A stretch of 45,680 bases of DNA from Patescibacteria group bacterium UBA2135 (GTDB lineage: Bacteria > Patescibacteriota > Minisyncoccia > Phycocordibacterales > UBA2135). This document shows, piece after piece, positions 13,207 to 20,967 of the stretch (its first letter is position 1; every line of letters starts with the position of its first letter). The notes under the pieces were generated by a model. The model was not told where the DNA came from and searched no databases. It was given only the letters and a program-made list of their open reading frames with translations. The position numbers and the translations under genes were made by a program. The stretch covers positions 5,227 through 50,906 of the forward strand of contig DCXN01000014.1 of assembly GCA_002327685.1 (NCBI GenBank), written 5' to 3'.

Positions 13207-14919
13207 TTAACGGTCAGGCGGTATCTCATAATAATGCTTCAAAAAGGTAACCGTATCAATGAATGGATGCGTAAGCGTCTGTGACGCAAAACGAGCACCT
13301 TTTGGCTCAACTACATAGAAAAAGAGGAGGAATTGCGGATCATACGCGGGAAAATAACCAAAAAATGAATGGAAAAACCTATCATCATAATATCCCTTAC
13401 CATCACTCTTCGCAATTTGGGCAGTTCCTGTTTTTGCCGCAACACTGTAACGCGGCATCTTTACCGTCCCATCTAAGAGCGCATCATCAACTACACGTAC
13501 GAGCATACGGGTAATCTCTTCACTTGCCTCTTCACTAATAACCCGTTTGCGCGCAATTTCGTCAATATACAAGTTTTTATAAAAGCCTGCTTCATAATTG
13601 ATCTTCTGCACAACATGTGGCGTTGGCAAAACACCGCCATTTGCAAGCGCAGAGAGTGCGCGAGCCATTGCAATCGGTGTAACTGCGAACCCCTGCCCAA
13701 ATGAAGCCGTCGCAAATTCAATGTCACGATTGCTCTTTAAGTTCTCCACTAGTCCCGACGTCTCATTGGGAAGATCAATACCTGTTTCATCACCAAACCC
13801 AAATGAAAATAAATAGTCAGCAAATTCTTTATTTCCAAGTTTCTTCGCAATATGGATTGCTCCGGTATTGAGCGATTGATTTAAAATCTCCTGCATATCC
13901 ACCTTTCCACGCGCCTTACCATCATAGTTTTCTATAACCGCACTATCAATTTCAACAAAACCGGCATCATAATAGGTATCTTCCGAAGCAATGACACCAG
14001 CATCAAGACCCACCGCCATAGTTAATGGCTTCACGATTGACCCCATCTCAAATACATTCTCAACAATGGGATTTGAAAAAATAGAATAGTTTTCTTCCTC
14101 TGAAAAACGATTTGGATTGAATGTTGGACGCCCCACAAGTGCATACAATTCTCCGTTTTGAGGATTAATGATGAGCGCGCCACCGGATTTTGCATCCCAC
14201 ATGTCAATGATGTCCTCAAGCGTATGCTCTAAAAACGACTGCACCTCCGGCTCAATCGTGAGAACAAGATCGCCAGCTTGAGCGGCATTACGATAAAAGA
14301 GCGAATTTTTTATGTTCGCAAATGCTTCAGCAAACAAATTTATTTGTTCTTCTGCGTTTCGCTCCAATATGTCTTCATAATATCGCTCAAGGCCATATCT
14401 GCCTTTTAATTGATCTCCCTCGTACCCAACAAAACCAAGTACATGGGCGGCTTGTTTTTCACCAGGATAAAATCTTTGTTTTGTTTGATAAATACTGACA
14501 CCCGCAAGACCGAGATCTTGTACAGCAAACGCAATCTTTTCGGGTACTTCCCGCGCAATCTCTTCGTATGGATCTAAGATCTTCCCAGCTTTTAGAAAAA
14601 AGGAATCACTATCAAGAGTTGGGTATATTAAGGACAGTTGTTTAAATACGTTCTGTGCGTCTTTGAGATGTGTCGGGTTTATTGCAATCGTGTATGACGT
14701 CTTAAGCGTTGCGCCAGAGAACAAGTTACCATCTTTGTTTGTAAAAAAAATAATACCGCGGTCAAACATCCGCGCGACAGGAGAGATATATTGTTGCGAA
14801 GCGCGCTCACTAAAATCAGAACCATGTATAATCTGAAGAAAAAAAAGTTTGCTCGCAAAGACGAGAGCAAACAGAATGACAAATATATATAAGAATCTTA
14901 TGCGTGTAGAATATTTCAC
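13207..14919 (-). CDS. ftsI: Penicillin-binding protein 2/FtsI transpeptidase
   Basis: Class B PBP of 570 aa that crosslinks septal peptidoglycan. One N-terminal membrane anchor (FLYIFVILFALVFASKLFFLQII, residues 9-31). The transpeptidase domain has SxxK in MGSIVKPL, SxN in QSLNTGAIH and KTG in AAKTGTAQIA. The N-terminal dimerisation module (RMFDRGIIFFTNKDG) is present. No PASTA domain. It sits in the order mraZ-rsmH-ftsL-ftsI-murF. Confidence 0.93.
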   Translation of the reverse strand: MKYSTRIRFLYIFVILFALVFASKLFFLQIIHGSDFSERASQQYISPVARMFDRGIIFFTNKDGNLFSGATLKTSYTIAINPTHLKDAQNVFKQLSLIYPTLDSDSFFLKAGKILDPYEEIAREVPEKIAFAVQDLGLAGVSIYQTKQRFYPGEKQAAHVLGFVGYEGDQLKGRYGLERYYEDILERNAEEQINLFAEAFANIKNSLFYRNAAQAGDLVLTIEPEVQSFLEHTLEDIIDMWDAKSGGALIINPQNGELYALVGRPTFNPNRFSEEENYSIFSNPIVENVFEMGSIVKPLTMAVGLDAGVIASEDTYYDAGFVEIDSAVIENYDGKARGKVDMQEILNQSLNTGAIHIAKKLGNKEFADYLFSFGFGDETGIDLPNETSGLVENLKSNRDIEFATASFGQGFAVTPIAMARALSALANGGVLPTPHVVQKINYEAGFYKNLYIDEIARKRVISEEASEEITRMLVRVVDDALLDGTVKMPRYSVAAKTGTAQIAKSDGKGYYDDRFFHSFFGYFPAYDPQFLLFFYVVEPKGARFASQTLTHPFIDTVTFLKHYYEIPPDR

Positions 14920-15030
14920 CTCTTTTTTTATGACTTACGCATTAAAAACCACCCCGGATTTAGCACTTCATTAGCTTAAATTTTTTGGTAAATATAGTAG
15001 GCTAGGTCCGATCTTGAGGAAAAACTACAA

Positions 15031-15107
15031 AAAACTGTACCGTAAGGTCTGGTCTTCTCCCGTCGCTTCACTCCTCCTCAAGGCCAGACCTGGCCGCACA
15101 GTTTTTG
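15031..15107. repeat. Compact inverted-repeat element upstream of ftsI
   Basis: Ends AAAAACTGT and ACAGTTTTT, enclosing AAGGTCTGGTCTT and AAGGCCAGACCT arms. It lies in the 228-bp ftsL-ftsI gap, which holds no gene. It is related to the dispersed AAGRCCNGGYCTT palindromes of this window. Confidence 0.5.
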
Positions 15108-15147
15108 TGAAAAGGCCAAACCTTGGTTTAAGACCGAAAAATTTAAA

Positions 15148-15450
15148 TTAACGAAGTACTAGCCGTTTCCTAAATGCAAATATTTCCTTTTCTGGTTTTT
15201 CAAATCCAAGCATGTAAGCACTTTCACGACTTATATTACCACTAAGTGCAACATATTGAGCTTCTAAATTTCCGATTTGAGAATTTAACACTTGTATCTC
15301 TTTGGAAAGCGCACTGTGCGCCGCGACATTAAACGTAGTTAATCCAACAAAGAGGACATACAGAAAAAGCGCTGTGCATAATGCCATGCAGAGAGCCCAA
15401 ACAAAACGCCGCTCTAAAGTATGGTTATATAGTTGTTGGATTTTTATCAT
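15148..15450 (-). CDS. ftsL: FtsL-like cell division protein
   Basis: 100 aa bitopic membrane protein: a basic N-terminus, one membrane helix (WALCMALCTALFLYVLFVGL, residues about 18-37), then a heptad-rich coiled coil (LSKEIQVLNSQIGNLEAQYVAL). Sequence similarity to FtsL is weak, as usual; the call rests on topology and on its position between rsmH (5 bp away) and ftsI. Confidence 0.7.
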   Translation of the reverse strand: MIKIQQLYNHTLERRFVWALCMALCTALFLYVLFVGLTTFNVAAHSALSKEIQVLNSQIGNLEAQYVALSGNISRESAYMLGFEKPEKEIFAFRKRLVLR

Positions 15451-15455
15451 AACTC

Positions 15456-16349
15456 TTAAATCTTTTGCGCGATTCTTAATTTTGCGCTTCGTGACCTGGG
15501 ATTGTGGGTAATTTCTTCCTCGCTCGGAATAATCGGTTTTTTTGTAATCGGAACAAGCTCCCTTATTTTCACTTTTGATTTAATAAAACGTTTTACCGTA
15601 CGATCTTCTAAACTATGAAATGAAATGACCGCCATTCTTCCGTCTTTTTTAAGAGATTGAAACCCTTTTTCAAGCCCATCTTCAAGCGCTCCAATCTCAT
15701 CATTTACCGCGATACGAAGTGCCTGAAATGTTTTCGTAGCAGGATGAATTGATCTTCTGTAGAAGCGAGAAGGGATTGCGTCTTTAACAATTCTCCCTAA
15801 TTCATCTGAATATTGAATAGGACTCTTTTCTCGTTCTTTAACGATTGCATTGGCAATCGCTCGCGCGAAGCGTTCTTCTCCATATGCCTTAATTATTGTT
15901 TCTATGTGTTTCATATCCCATGTATTAACAATTGTATGTGCAGTGAGCACTCCCTTGTTTGGTTTATTTTGAAATGTCATTACCAGAGGTTCGTTTTTTA
16001 AAAACGAGAAGCCTCTTTTTGAATGCTCAAGTTGAAGCGTACTCCACCCCAAATCAAAAATAATTTTGTTAATTTTAGAAATGTTACATGCTTGAAGAGC
16101 TTTCTCTAAATTTCTAAAATTAATATTTTGAAAACATAAATGACATTGCATATCTTTCAGTGTTTTTTCTGCGTATATCAGCGCCTCTTTATCTGCATCT
16201 AAACTTATTAATGTACCTCCTTTGCCAATCGCCTCTGCAATTACTTTTCCGTGACCACCGCCTCCTGTTGTTGCATCAACCACTGTGTCTCCAGGTTGAA
16301 GCGCAAGCCCTTCTATTACTTCTTTCAAGAGAACGGGGACATGGTTCAT
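15456..16349 (-). CDS. rsmH: 16S rRNA (cytosine(1402)-N(4))-methyltransferase
   Basis: SAM-dependent methyltransferase of 297 aa. Begins MNHVPVLLKEVIEGL; SAM motif VVDATTGGGGHGKVI; DLGWSTLQLEHSKRGFSF (family DLGVSS-Q-D variant); AYGEERFARAIANAIV; HPATKTFQALRIAVNDE; VISFHSLEDRTVKRF. All family blocks are present. Second gene of the dcw cluster. Confidence 0.96.
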   Translation of the reverse strand: MNHVPVLLKEVIEGLALQPGDTVVDATTGGGGHGKVIAEAIGKGGTLISLDADKEALIYAEKTLKDMQCHLCFQNINFRNLEKALQACNISKINKIIFDLGWSTLQLEHSKRGFSFLKNEPLVMTFQNKPNKGVLTAHTIVNTWDMKHIETIIKAYGEERFARAIANAIVKEREKSPIQYSDELGRIVKDAIPSRFYRRSIHPATKTFQALRIAVNDEIGALEDGLEKGFQSLKKDGRMAVISFHSLEDRTVKRFIKSKVKIRELVPITKKPIIPSEEEITHNPRSRSAKLRIAQKI

Positions 16350-16492
16350 AAATGTAAAATGAAAATCTAAAAAATAAAAATGACAGTGTAAAAATCAAAA
16401 CCGTTATTTCAACATTACATAACTTATGAATTTGTTGAGCGATTTTGAATTTTAAATCGTAGTTTTTCACTTTGCGTTTTTCATTTTTAATT
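16350..16492. repeat. Reiterated-word inverted repeat between mraZ and rsmH
   Basis: AT-rich words TGTAAAATGAAAATC/AAAAATGA at the left and TTTTTCATTTTTAATTTTATAACA at the right form a degenerate hairpin directly upstream of the rsmH start. Confidence 0.45.
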
Positions 16493-16930
16493 TTATAACA
16501 TTCCCATATCTCCTAATCGCTCTGCAAGTACATCTGCTTCTTTCTCAATCTTCTTCCTATATATTTCCCAATTATGCTCATCCCAAATTTCAACACGATC
16601 ATTCACACCAATAAACACAACCTTATTTTTTAATCCTGCAAATCCTTTCAAAAAATCAGGGATAAGTATGCGACCAAGCGAATCGATGTTTATATCAACC
16701 GCGCCTGCAAATATAAACCTGTTAAAACCACGTGTATCTGATTGACCAACAGACATATTTTTGAATCGTAAAGATAATGTGCGCTCCCATTCAGCACGTG
16801 GATATATAAATAGACAATTATCAAGACCTCGAGTGATGATCACTTTTTTGCCGAGTTCTTTCCGAAACTTTGCCGGCAATGAAAGCCGTTTTTTTGTGTC
16901 AATCGTATGTTTGTATTCGCCAATTAACAT
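16493..16930 (-). CDS. mraZ: Transcriptional regulator MraZ
   Basis: AbrB-fold DNA-binding repressor of the dcw operon, 145 aa from the ATG at 16930 (MLIGEYKHTIDTKKRLSLPAKF), the usual family start; the 12-residue upstream extension is not conserved. Two SpoVT-AbrB repeats: DTKKRLSLPAKFRKEL and DSLGRILIPDFLKGFAGL. First gene of the dcw cluster; candidate binding sites lie in its own promoter at 17197-17241. Confidence 0.95.
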   Translation of the reverse strand: MLIGEYKHTIDTKKRLSLPAKFRKELGKKVIITRGLDNCLFIYPRAEWERTLSLRFKNMSVGQSDTRGFNRFIFAGAVDINIDSLGRILIPDFLKGFAGLKNKVVFIGVNDRVEIWDEHNWEIYRKKIEKEADVLAERLGDMGML

Positions 16931-16940
16931 GAAGTTAACA

Positions 16941-17035
16941 AGCAACTGACAACATACAACCAACAACTAAGATGCTTATGCGATTTTTTTAATTTCGTGG
17001 TGTTGTGGGTTGTAGGTTATAAGTTGTAGGTTACG
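16941..17035. repeat. Reiterated-word inverted repeat in the mraZ leader
   Basis: CAACTGACAACATACAACCAACAACTA on the left faces TTGTGGGTTGTAGGTTATAAGTTGTAGG on the right; the two form an imperfect hairpin just upstream of mraZ. Confidence 0.5.
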
Positions 17036-17196
17036 GATTTGTGGTCCCGCCCGCGGGCAAGAGACGGAAAGCAATCTCTATAAAACTGTCAGGAAAAATA
17101 GAGTATTTCCACACCTTGCCCGAGGCTACCACAATATTTGCGCCCGATTTTTCAATGATTCGTGATCCAAAGTGGCATGGGTTCAGGATGTTTGTT

Positions 17197-17248
17197 CCAC
17201 TTTATACCACGTAATATATATTATATTCCACTTTATACCATACTGCAA
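17197..17248 (-). promoter_or_regulatory. mraZ/dcw promoter with tandem MraZ-type boxes
   Basis: Minus-strand -35 TTGCAG (17248-17243) and -10 TATAAT (17225-17220) with a 17-base spacer. Two copies of TGGTATAAAGTGG (17240-17228 and 17209-17197) each contain GTGG-like units spaced 10 bp apart, one between -35 and -10 and one just downstream. MraZ operators are short direct repeats with a 10-bp period (TGGG in E. coli, AAAGTG-type in mollicutes), so autorepression is likely. Confidence 0.65.
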
Positions 17249-17507
17249 AGTTACTTATCCACAGTCTGACCCGCCCTGTTGAGAGGCGGGCCAGCGCAGA
17301 CACTCGCAGAAAAGACACAGAATTACGTAGAAAACGAACGGCTTCCCGCTGTAAGCGGGAAGCCGTTCGTTTTGCCTTATTTTAGGGTGTCTTCATATAC
17401 CTGTGGACAACCCGCAAGGCCGGGCCTTACGGGTTTAAATAAACAAAACCCGCACTTGGTGCGGATTGTTTTAGTAATTATTCAGATGTTCACTTATTTT
17501 GTTACCG
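17249..17507. other. Intergenic region between lysS and mraZ with hairpins and DnaA-box-like sites
   Basis: Gene-free. Contains a perfect DnaA box TTATCCACA (17255-17263), a 20-bp perfect hairpin with 3-base loop (17331-17373), a TGTGGACAA site (about 17402-17410), an AACCCGCAAGGCC-type palindrome (17408-17435), and the lysS terminator on the minus strand (AATCCGCAC/GTGCGGGTT followed by T-rich sequence, about 17443-17474). Confidence 0.6.
17331..17373. terminator. Perfect 20-bp hairpin
   Basis: AAAACGAACGGCTTCCCGCT and its exact complement separated by GTA. The A/T ends give a T-run on either strand, so it is a bidirectional terminator candidate insulating lysS from the mraZ promoter. Confidence 0.7.
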
Positions 17508-18977
17508 CTACTCTTTTTGTCGCATAGCAGGGAATAAAATGACGTCTTTGATATTTTTTGTGTCAGTTAGAAGCATGACAAGCCGATCAATGCCGATACC
17601 TACTCCACCTGCCGGCGGCATGCCATGTTCAAGCGCCTCAAGGAAATCTTCATCAAGTTGTTGAGCCTCTTTGTCGCCTGTTGAGCGATTTGCCTCCTGT
17701 CCCTTAAAACGCGCTCTTTGTTCAATCGAATCGTTTAATTCAGAAAATCCTTTTGAAAGCTCAACGCCGCCAATTACCAGTTGGAACGCATCAACAAGAG
17801 CATCGTTTTCTTCTTTCTTTTTCGCGAGCGGAAGTGCGTTAGCTGGATAATCGATAATGAAAGTAGGCTGTATAATTTTAGGACGACACGCTTTTTTAAA
17901 TATATTATCAAGAATTTTTTCTTTGCTTTCCCCTTCCCCGACTGAAACACTGAGTTGTTTTGCTTTTACGGAAAGCGCTTCGCGATCTATAGTTTCTATA
18001 TCAGGAATCAGCGCATACCGCTTAAGAACAGAAGCATACGTTACTCGTTTGAACGGCTTTTTGACAGATATATCTTTTTCATTCCACGTAAATGATTTTC
18101 CTTTAAACAGTTCTTTCACTAACACCTCTACTACTTGTTCTACAAATGCCATTTGAGAATCGGCGTCCGAATAACTTTCATACCATTCAACCATTGTAAA
18201 TTCGGGATAATGCGTTACGTCAATCCCCTCGTTGCGAAAAGCTTTATAGATTTCAAATACTTTTGGAAAATTGCCAACTAAAAGCCGTTTAAGATAAAGC
18301 TCATTTGAAATACGCAAATACAGATCAACATCAAGCGCATTGTGGTGTGTAACAAAAGGTTCTGCTGAAGCGCCCCCATAAAGCGGCTGAAGTACCGGCG
18401 TTTCAACTTCAAGAAAGTCTGCTTCTGTGAGCACCCTACGAAGCGCGCCAATGAGACGAGAGCGCGAAATAAAACGTTCTCGTGATTCGGAAGACATTAG
18501 AGTATCTAAGTATCTTTTTCTAAATTTCTCCTCAACGTCTTTCAATCCGTGCCATTTTTCAGGAAGAGGACGAAGCGATTTGACAAGCATGTTCCACTTT
18601 TTGACCAGTATCGTCTTTTCTCTTTTCTTTGTGGTAAAAAGTGTCCCTTGAAGTTCTACAAAATCTCCCACATCAACAGTATCAGCAAAATCTTTAAATT
18701 CATTGACATACATCTCGTTTTTTTTGAAAAGCCCCTGAAAAGTATCCGTGCCATCTGTGAAATTCAAGAATATAAGTCCACCCTGTTTACGTAAAGCAGT
18801 AACCCGGCCTACTAAAAAAAGCGGTTTCTTCCGCTTTACAAGCGTCGTAAATTTTTCGCGAGTTTCTTTCAGCGTTGCATCATATCTAGCAAAAACCGGA
18901 TACGGAACACGACCGCGCTCCTGCAACACTTCCAGTTTTTTAATTCGTTCATTTCGTAATTCGTCTAGAGAAGTCAT
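17508..18977 (-). CDS. lysS: Lysyl-tRNA synthetase, class II
   Basis: 489 aa. N-terminal OB-fold anticodon-binding domain (residues about 50-150, VGRVTALRKQGGLIFLNFTDG). Class II core: motif 1 FLEVETPVLQPLYGGA, motif 2 FRNEGIDVTHYPEFTMVEWYESY, motif 3 GVGIGIDRLVML. Charges tRNA-Lys in the cytoplasm. The ATG immediately follows the end of a palindromic repeat (TATTATCCT-ATG), with no Shine-Dalgarno site. Confidence 0.96.
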   Translation of the reverse strand: MTSLDELRNERIKKLEVLQERGRVPYPVFARYDATLKETREKFTTLVKRKKPLFLVGRVTALRKQGGLIFLNFTDGTDTFQGLFKKNEMYVNEFKDFADTVDVGDFVELQGTLFTTKKREKTILVKKWNMLVKSLRPLPEKWHGLKDVEEKFRKRYLDTLMSSESRERFISRSRLIGALRRVLTEADFLEVETPVLQPLYGGASAEPFVTHHNALDVDLYLRISNELYLKRLLVGNFPKVFEIYKAFRNEGIDVTHYPEFTMVEWYESYSDADSQMAFVEQVVEVLVKELFKGKSFTWNEKDISVKKPFKRVTYASVLKRYALIPDIETIDREALSVKAKQLSVSVGEGESKEKILDNIFKKACRPKIIQPTFIIDYPANALPLAKKKEENDALVDAFQLVIGGVELSKGFSELNDSIEQRARFKGQEANRSTGDKEAQQLDEDFLEALEHGMPPAGGVGIGIDRLVMLLTDTKNIKDVILFPAMRQKE

Positions 18978-19083
18978 AGGATAATACTAATATACAAATT
19001 TTACTAATGATACGAATAATACTAATGCGTCATATTCGTATCCATTGGTATCATTCGTACAATTAGTATATTGGTATTGTTCT
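18978..19083. repeat. Palindromic word repeat in the lysS leader
   Basis: Imperfect inverted repeat made of ATACTAATATAC, ACGAATAATACTAATG and their complements (CATTGGTATCATTCG, TATTGGTATTGTTC). Sister copies lie upstream of greA (19559-19727) and dsbA (40378-40480), always ending within a few bases of the start codon. Confidence 0.6.
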
Positions 19084-19551
19084 TTACTCAGCCTTCACAA
19101 TACGATACTCCACTTCACCGCCCGGTGTTTCAACCGTGACCGTCTCTCCCTTCTCTCTTCCAAGAAGTGCTGCGCCAATTGGAGATTTGTTTGAAATTTT
19201 TCCTTGTTCTATATCTGTTTCTTCCGAGCCAACGATCTTGTACGTCTGTTTTAATCCATCACTTGCCTTTTCCACTGTTACCGTGGACCCAATATTAATT
19301 ATGCCTCCTTTATAATCGGAGACAATGATCGCCGAGCGAAGCATAACTTCAATCGCCGCAATACGAGCTTCAACCTCTGTTTGAAGTCTCCCAGCTTCCT
19401 GGTATTCGGCGTTCTCGGAAAGATCTCCAAGCGAACGAGCATATTCCAAACTTTCAGCAACCTCTTTTCGTTTTTCAGTCTTTAGATGCTCAAGCTCTTT
19501 TTTTAAATCCTCAAACTTCTCTTTGCTTAAATATGTTTTTTCGTCAGGCAT
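19084..19551 (-). CDS. greA: Transcription elongation factor GreA
   Basis: 155 aa. N-terminal antiparallel coiled coil (residues 1-75, EKFEDLKKELEHLKTEKRKEVAESLEYARSLGDLSENAEYQEA region) with the acidic tip DLSENAEY that enters the RNA polymerase secondary channel. C-terminal FKBP-like domain (SPIGAALLGREKGETV). Stimulates cleavage of backtracked RNA. Upstream of lysS on the same strand. Confidence 0.95.
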   Translation of the reverse strand: MPDEKTYLSKEKFEDLKKELEHLKTEKRKEVAESLEYARSLGDLSENAEYQEAGRLQTEVEARIAAIEVMLRSAIIVSDYKGGIINIGSTVTVEKASDGLKQTYKIVGSEETDIEQGKISNKSPIGAALLGREKGETVTVETPGGEVEYRIVKAE

Positions 19552-19558
19552 AGGATAA

Positions 19559-19727
19559 TACCAATATACGAATTTTACTCAGGATAATACCAATATACTA
19601 ATTTTACGAATTATACTAATGAATACAAATACGCCGCATTAGTATTATTCGTATCATTCGTAAAATTCGTATATTAGTATTGTCCTGTGTCATTCGTACC
19701 ATTGGTATATTGGTATTATTCTTTAAT
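19559..19727. repeat. Palindromic word repeat in the greA leader
   Basis: About 170 bp of GATAATACCAATATAC-GAATTTTAC words and their complements, partly duplicated (the unit GGATAATACCAATATAC occurs twice at the left and its complement twice at the right). It can fold into a long imperfect hairpin just before the greA ATG. Confidence 0.6.
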
Positions 19728-19845
19728 CGCTTTATTGTATAACCTCTTCAGCTAAGTGTCAAACAATCAAAATCGATGCTGTCAAAAAAGAAGAAAAAGA
19801 GAAAAGGCAGATCGCAATGACCTGCCCTATTGGAGTATTGTAAGT

Positions 19846-20484
19846 TCAACATCGACTACCGCAGGACGGTGACCTCAACCCCCAAAAAGAGATGTCGAGG
19901 AAGCCCCAGTGGATCCTCGGCCGGCCGTCATTAAGATAAACAAGTGGCACTCCCCAGAAAGAATCCTTGCCGATGCGCGAGCCAACGACCCACACGTTGT
20001 GCCGCGAGAGTACGTCCGCGTGGATCGTGAACGCCATGGTCTCGGCTATTGTGAGTCCGAACCGCTTTTGCTTCTTGAAGACCTTCCTGATGTCGTCCGG
20101 CGACTTGTCGCGGGTTGACCTGCCGTCCTCCACATCGAAGATATAGTACGGCTTGTCTGGTGTTTCAACCATGTCGGTGAACTCGGCCGGATCGATGTAA
20201 TCGTTGTGCTTCTTCATCTTGCGCTCGACCATTGACGCGAGGCCATACGTAGTCCGATGAGTTCGCGGAATAACCGGTATGCCAAGATATATCCCTTTTG
20301 ATGCTAAACTATCCAATGTCTCAGTGGGATACTTTTTTGCCCATATCTTTAACATCCTCGCGACCACCGAATCACGCTGATTGGTGAACAATGCTACAAT
20401 CTGTTCTGGCGTACCACGTTCTCTCAAAGTCGCGATCTGACCGTTGAAGAGCTCTTTGAGCATGAATTTCACAATTCTTTCCAT
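19846..20484 (-). CDS. DUF5701-like protein
   Basis: 212 aa from the ATG at 20484, which has an AAGGAAAA ribosome binding site; a longer open frame upstream lies inside a structured RNA region. Recognisable blocks: GIPVIPRTHRTTYGLASMV, FTDMVETPDKPYYIFDVEDGR, LTIAETMAFTIHADVLSRHNVWVVGSR and the C-terminal LRSPSCGSR. These resemble DUF5701 proteins as I remember them; function unknown. A divergent promoter (TTGACA 20550-20545, TATTTT 20527-20522, extended -10) drives it. Confidence 0.7.
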   Translation of the reverse strand: MERIVKFMLKELFNGQIATLRERGTPEQIVALFTNQRDSVVARMLKIWAKKYPTETLDSLASKGIYLGIPVIPRTHRTTYGLASMVERKMKKHNDYIDPAEFTDMVETPDKPYYIFDVEDGRSTRDKSPDDIRKVFKKQKRFGLTIAETMAFTIHADVLSRHNVWVVGSRIGKDSFWGVPLVYLNDGRPRIHWGFLDISFWGLRSPSCGSRC

Positions 20485-20521
20485 GATTTTCCTTGCCTTT
20501 TTGTTTGTTGCAGCTACAGGG

Positions 20522-20550
20522 AAAATAGCATAAGATATATTTAATGTCAA
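20522..20550 (-). promoter_or_regulatory. Promoter of the DUF5701-like gene
   Basis: Minus strand TTGACA (20550-20545), 17-base spacer ending TGC, -10 TATTTT (20527-20522). Confidence 0.65.
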
Positions 20551-20591
20551 GAACAAATCTTGACAAAAATGAGAAAGTTTGACAGTATAAG

Positions 20592-20929
20592 AATCGGCTG
20601 GAAGCTTCTGCCTGTGCGGTCGCCGCGGCGGGGAATGCGGTGCCTTCGCGCTCAATAGTCCCCGTTCCAGCCCCATTAGAGAACGCCCTGCCAAAGACAT
20701 GGCTTCAGTCGCCTTGAGACGACTTTTCTCTAACGGGGCAAGTCGCGCTCTTTATACACCTTGGGTTAGTCCGCCACACTAAAATTTGGTAATGCGGATC
20801 ATTTATCTCAAGCAAGATATTGCCCCTTAGAGACTCAGCTGCACTCGTCGGATGAAACGAGAGATTTCCGCAGCAAAGGAGCCCCAGTTTGACTTCCCGC
20901 CGAGGCGTCCATCCACGCCTCGGCTTTTT
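20592..20929 (+). ncRNA. Unidentified large structured RNA candidate upstream of fmt
   Basis: About 340 nt with no credible ORF. Stems: GGCTGGAA (20593-20600) with TTCCAGCC; CGGGGA with TCCCCG inside it; GCCCCATTAGAGAA (20670-20683) with TTCTCTAACGGGGC (20726-20739); a third related segment GCCCCTTAGAGA (20822-20833) could compete for the same partner; and a terminator (20899-20929). A TTGACA (20560-20565) and TATAAG (20586-20591) lie upstream, with a 20-base spacer that is longer than usual. I looked for RNase P, tmRNA and SRP RNA landmarks and did not see them. It could be a housekeeping RNA too diverged to recognise by eye, or a regulatory RNA. Confidence 0.5.
20899..20929 (+). terminator. 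Terminator of the structured RNA
   Basis: Perfect 10-bp stem GCCGAGGCGT/ACGCCTCGGC with a CCATCC loop, followed by TTTTT, 39 bp before the fmt start. Confidence 0.9.
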
Positions 20930-20967
20930 AATTTGCGAAATATGATTTTATATTTGATACTAAACAT

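Noticed and set aside
20485..20700. N-terminal extension of the DUF5701-like protein to 20700
   Set aside because: The extension is Pro/Arg-rich and unlike the family, crosses the gene's own promoter, and the ATG at 20484 has a good ribosome binding site.
20592..20929. tmRNA, RNase P RNA or SRP RNA
   Set aside because: No GAGGAAAGUCC/ACAGAA-type RNase P blocks, no tRNA-like ends or tag frame of tmRNA, and no SRP tetraloop motif could be seen on either strand.
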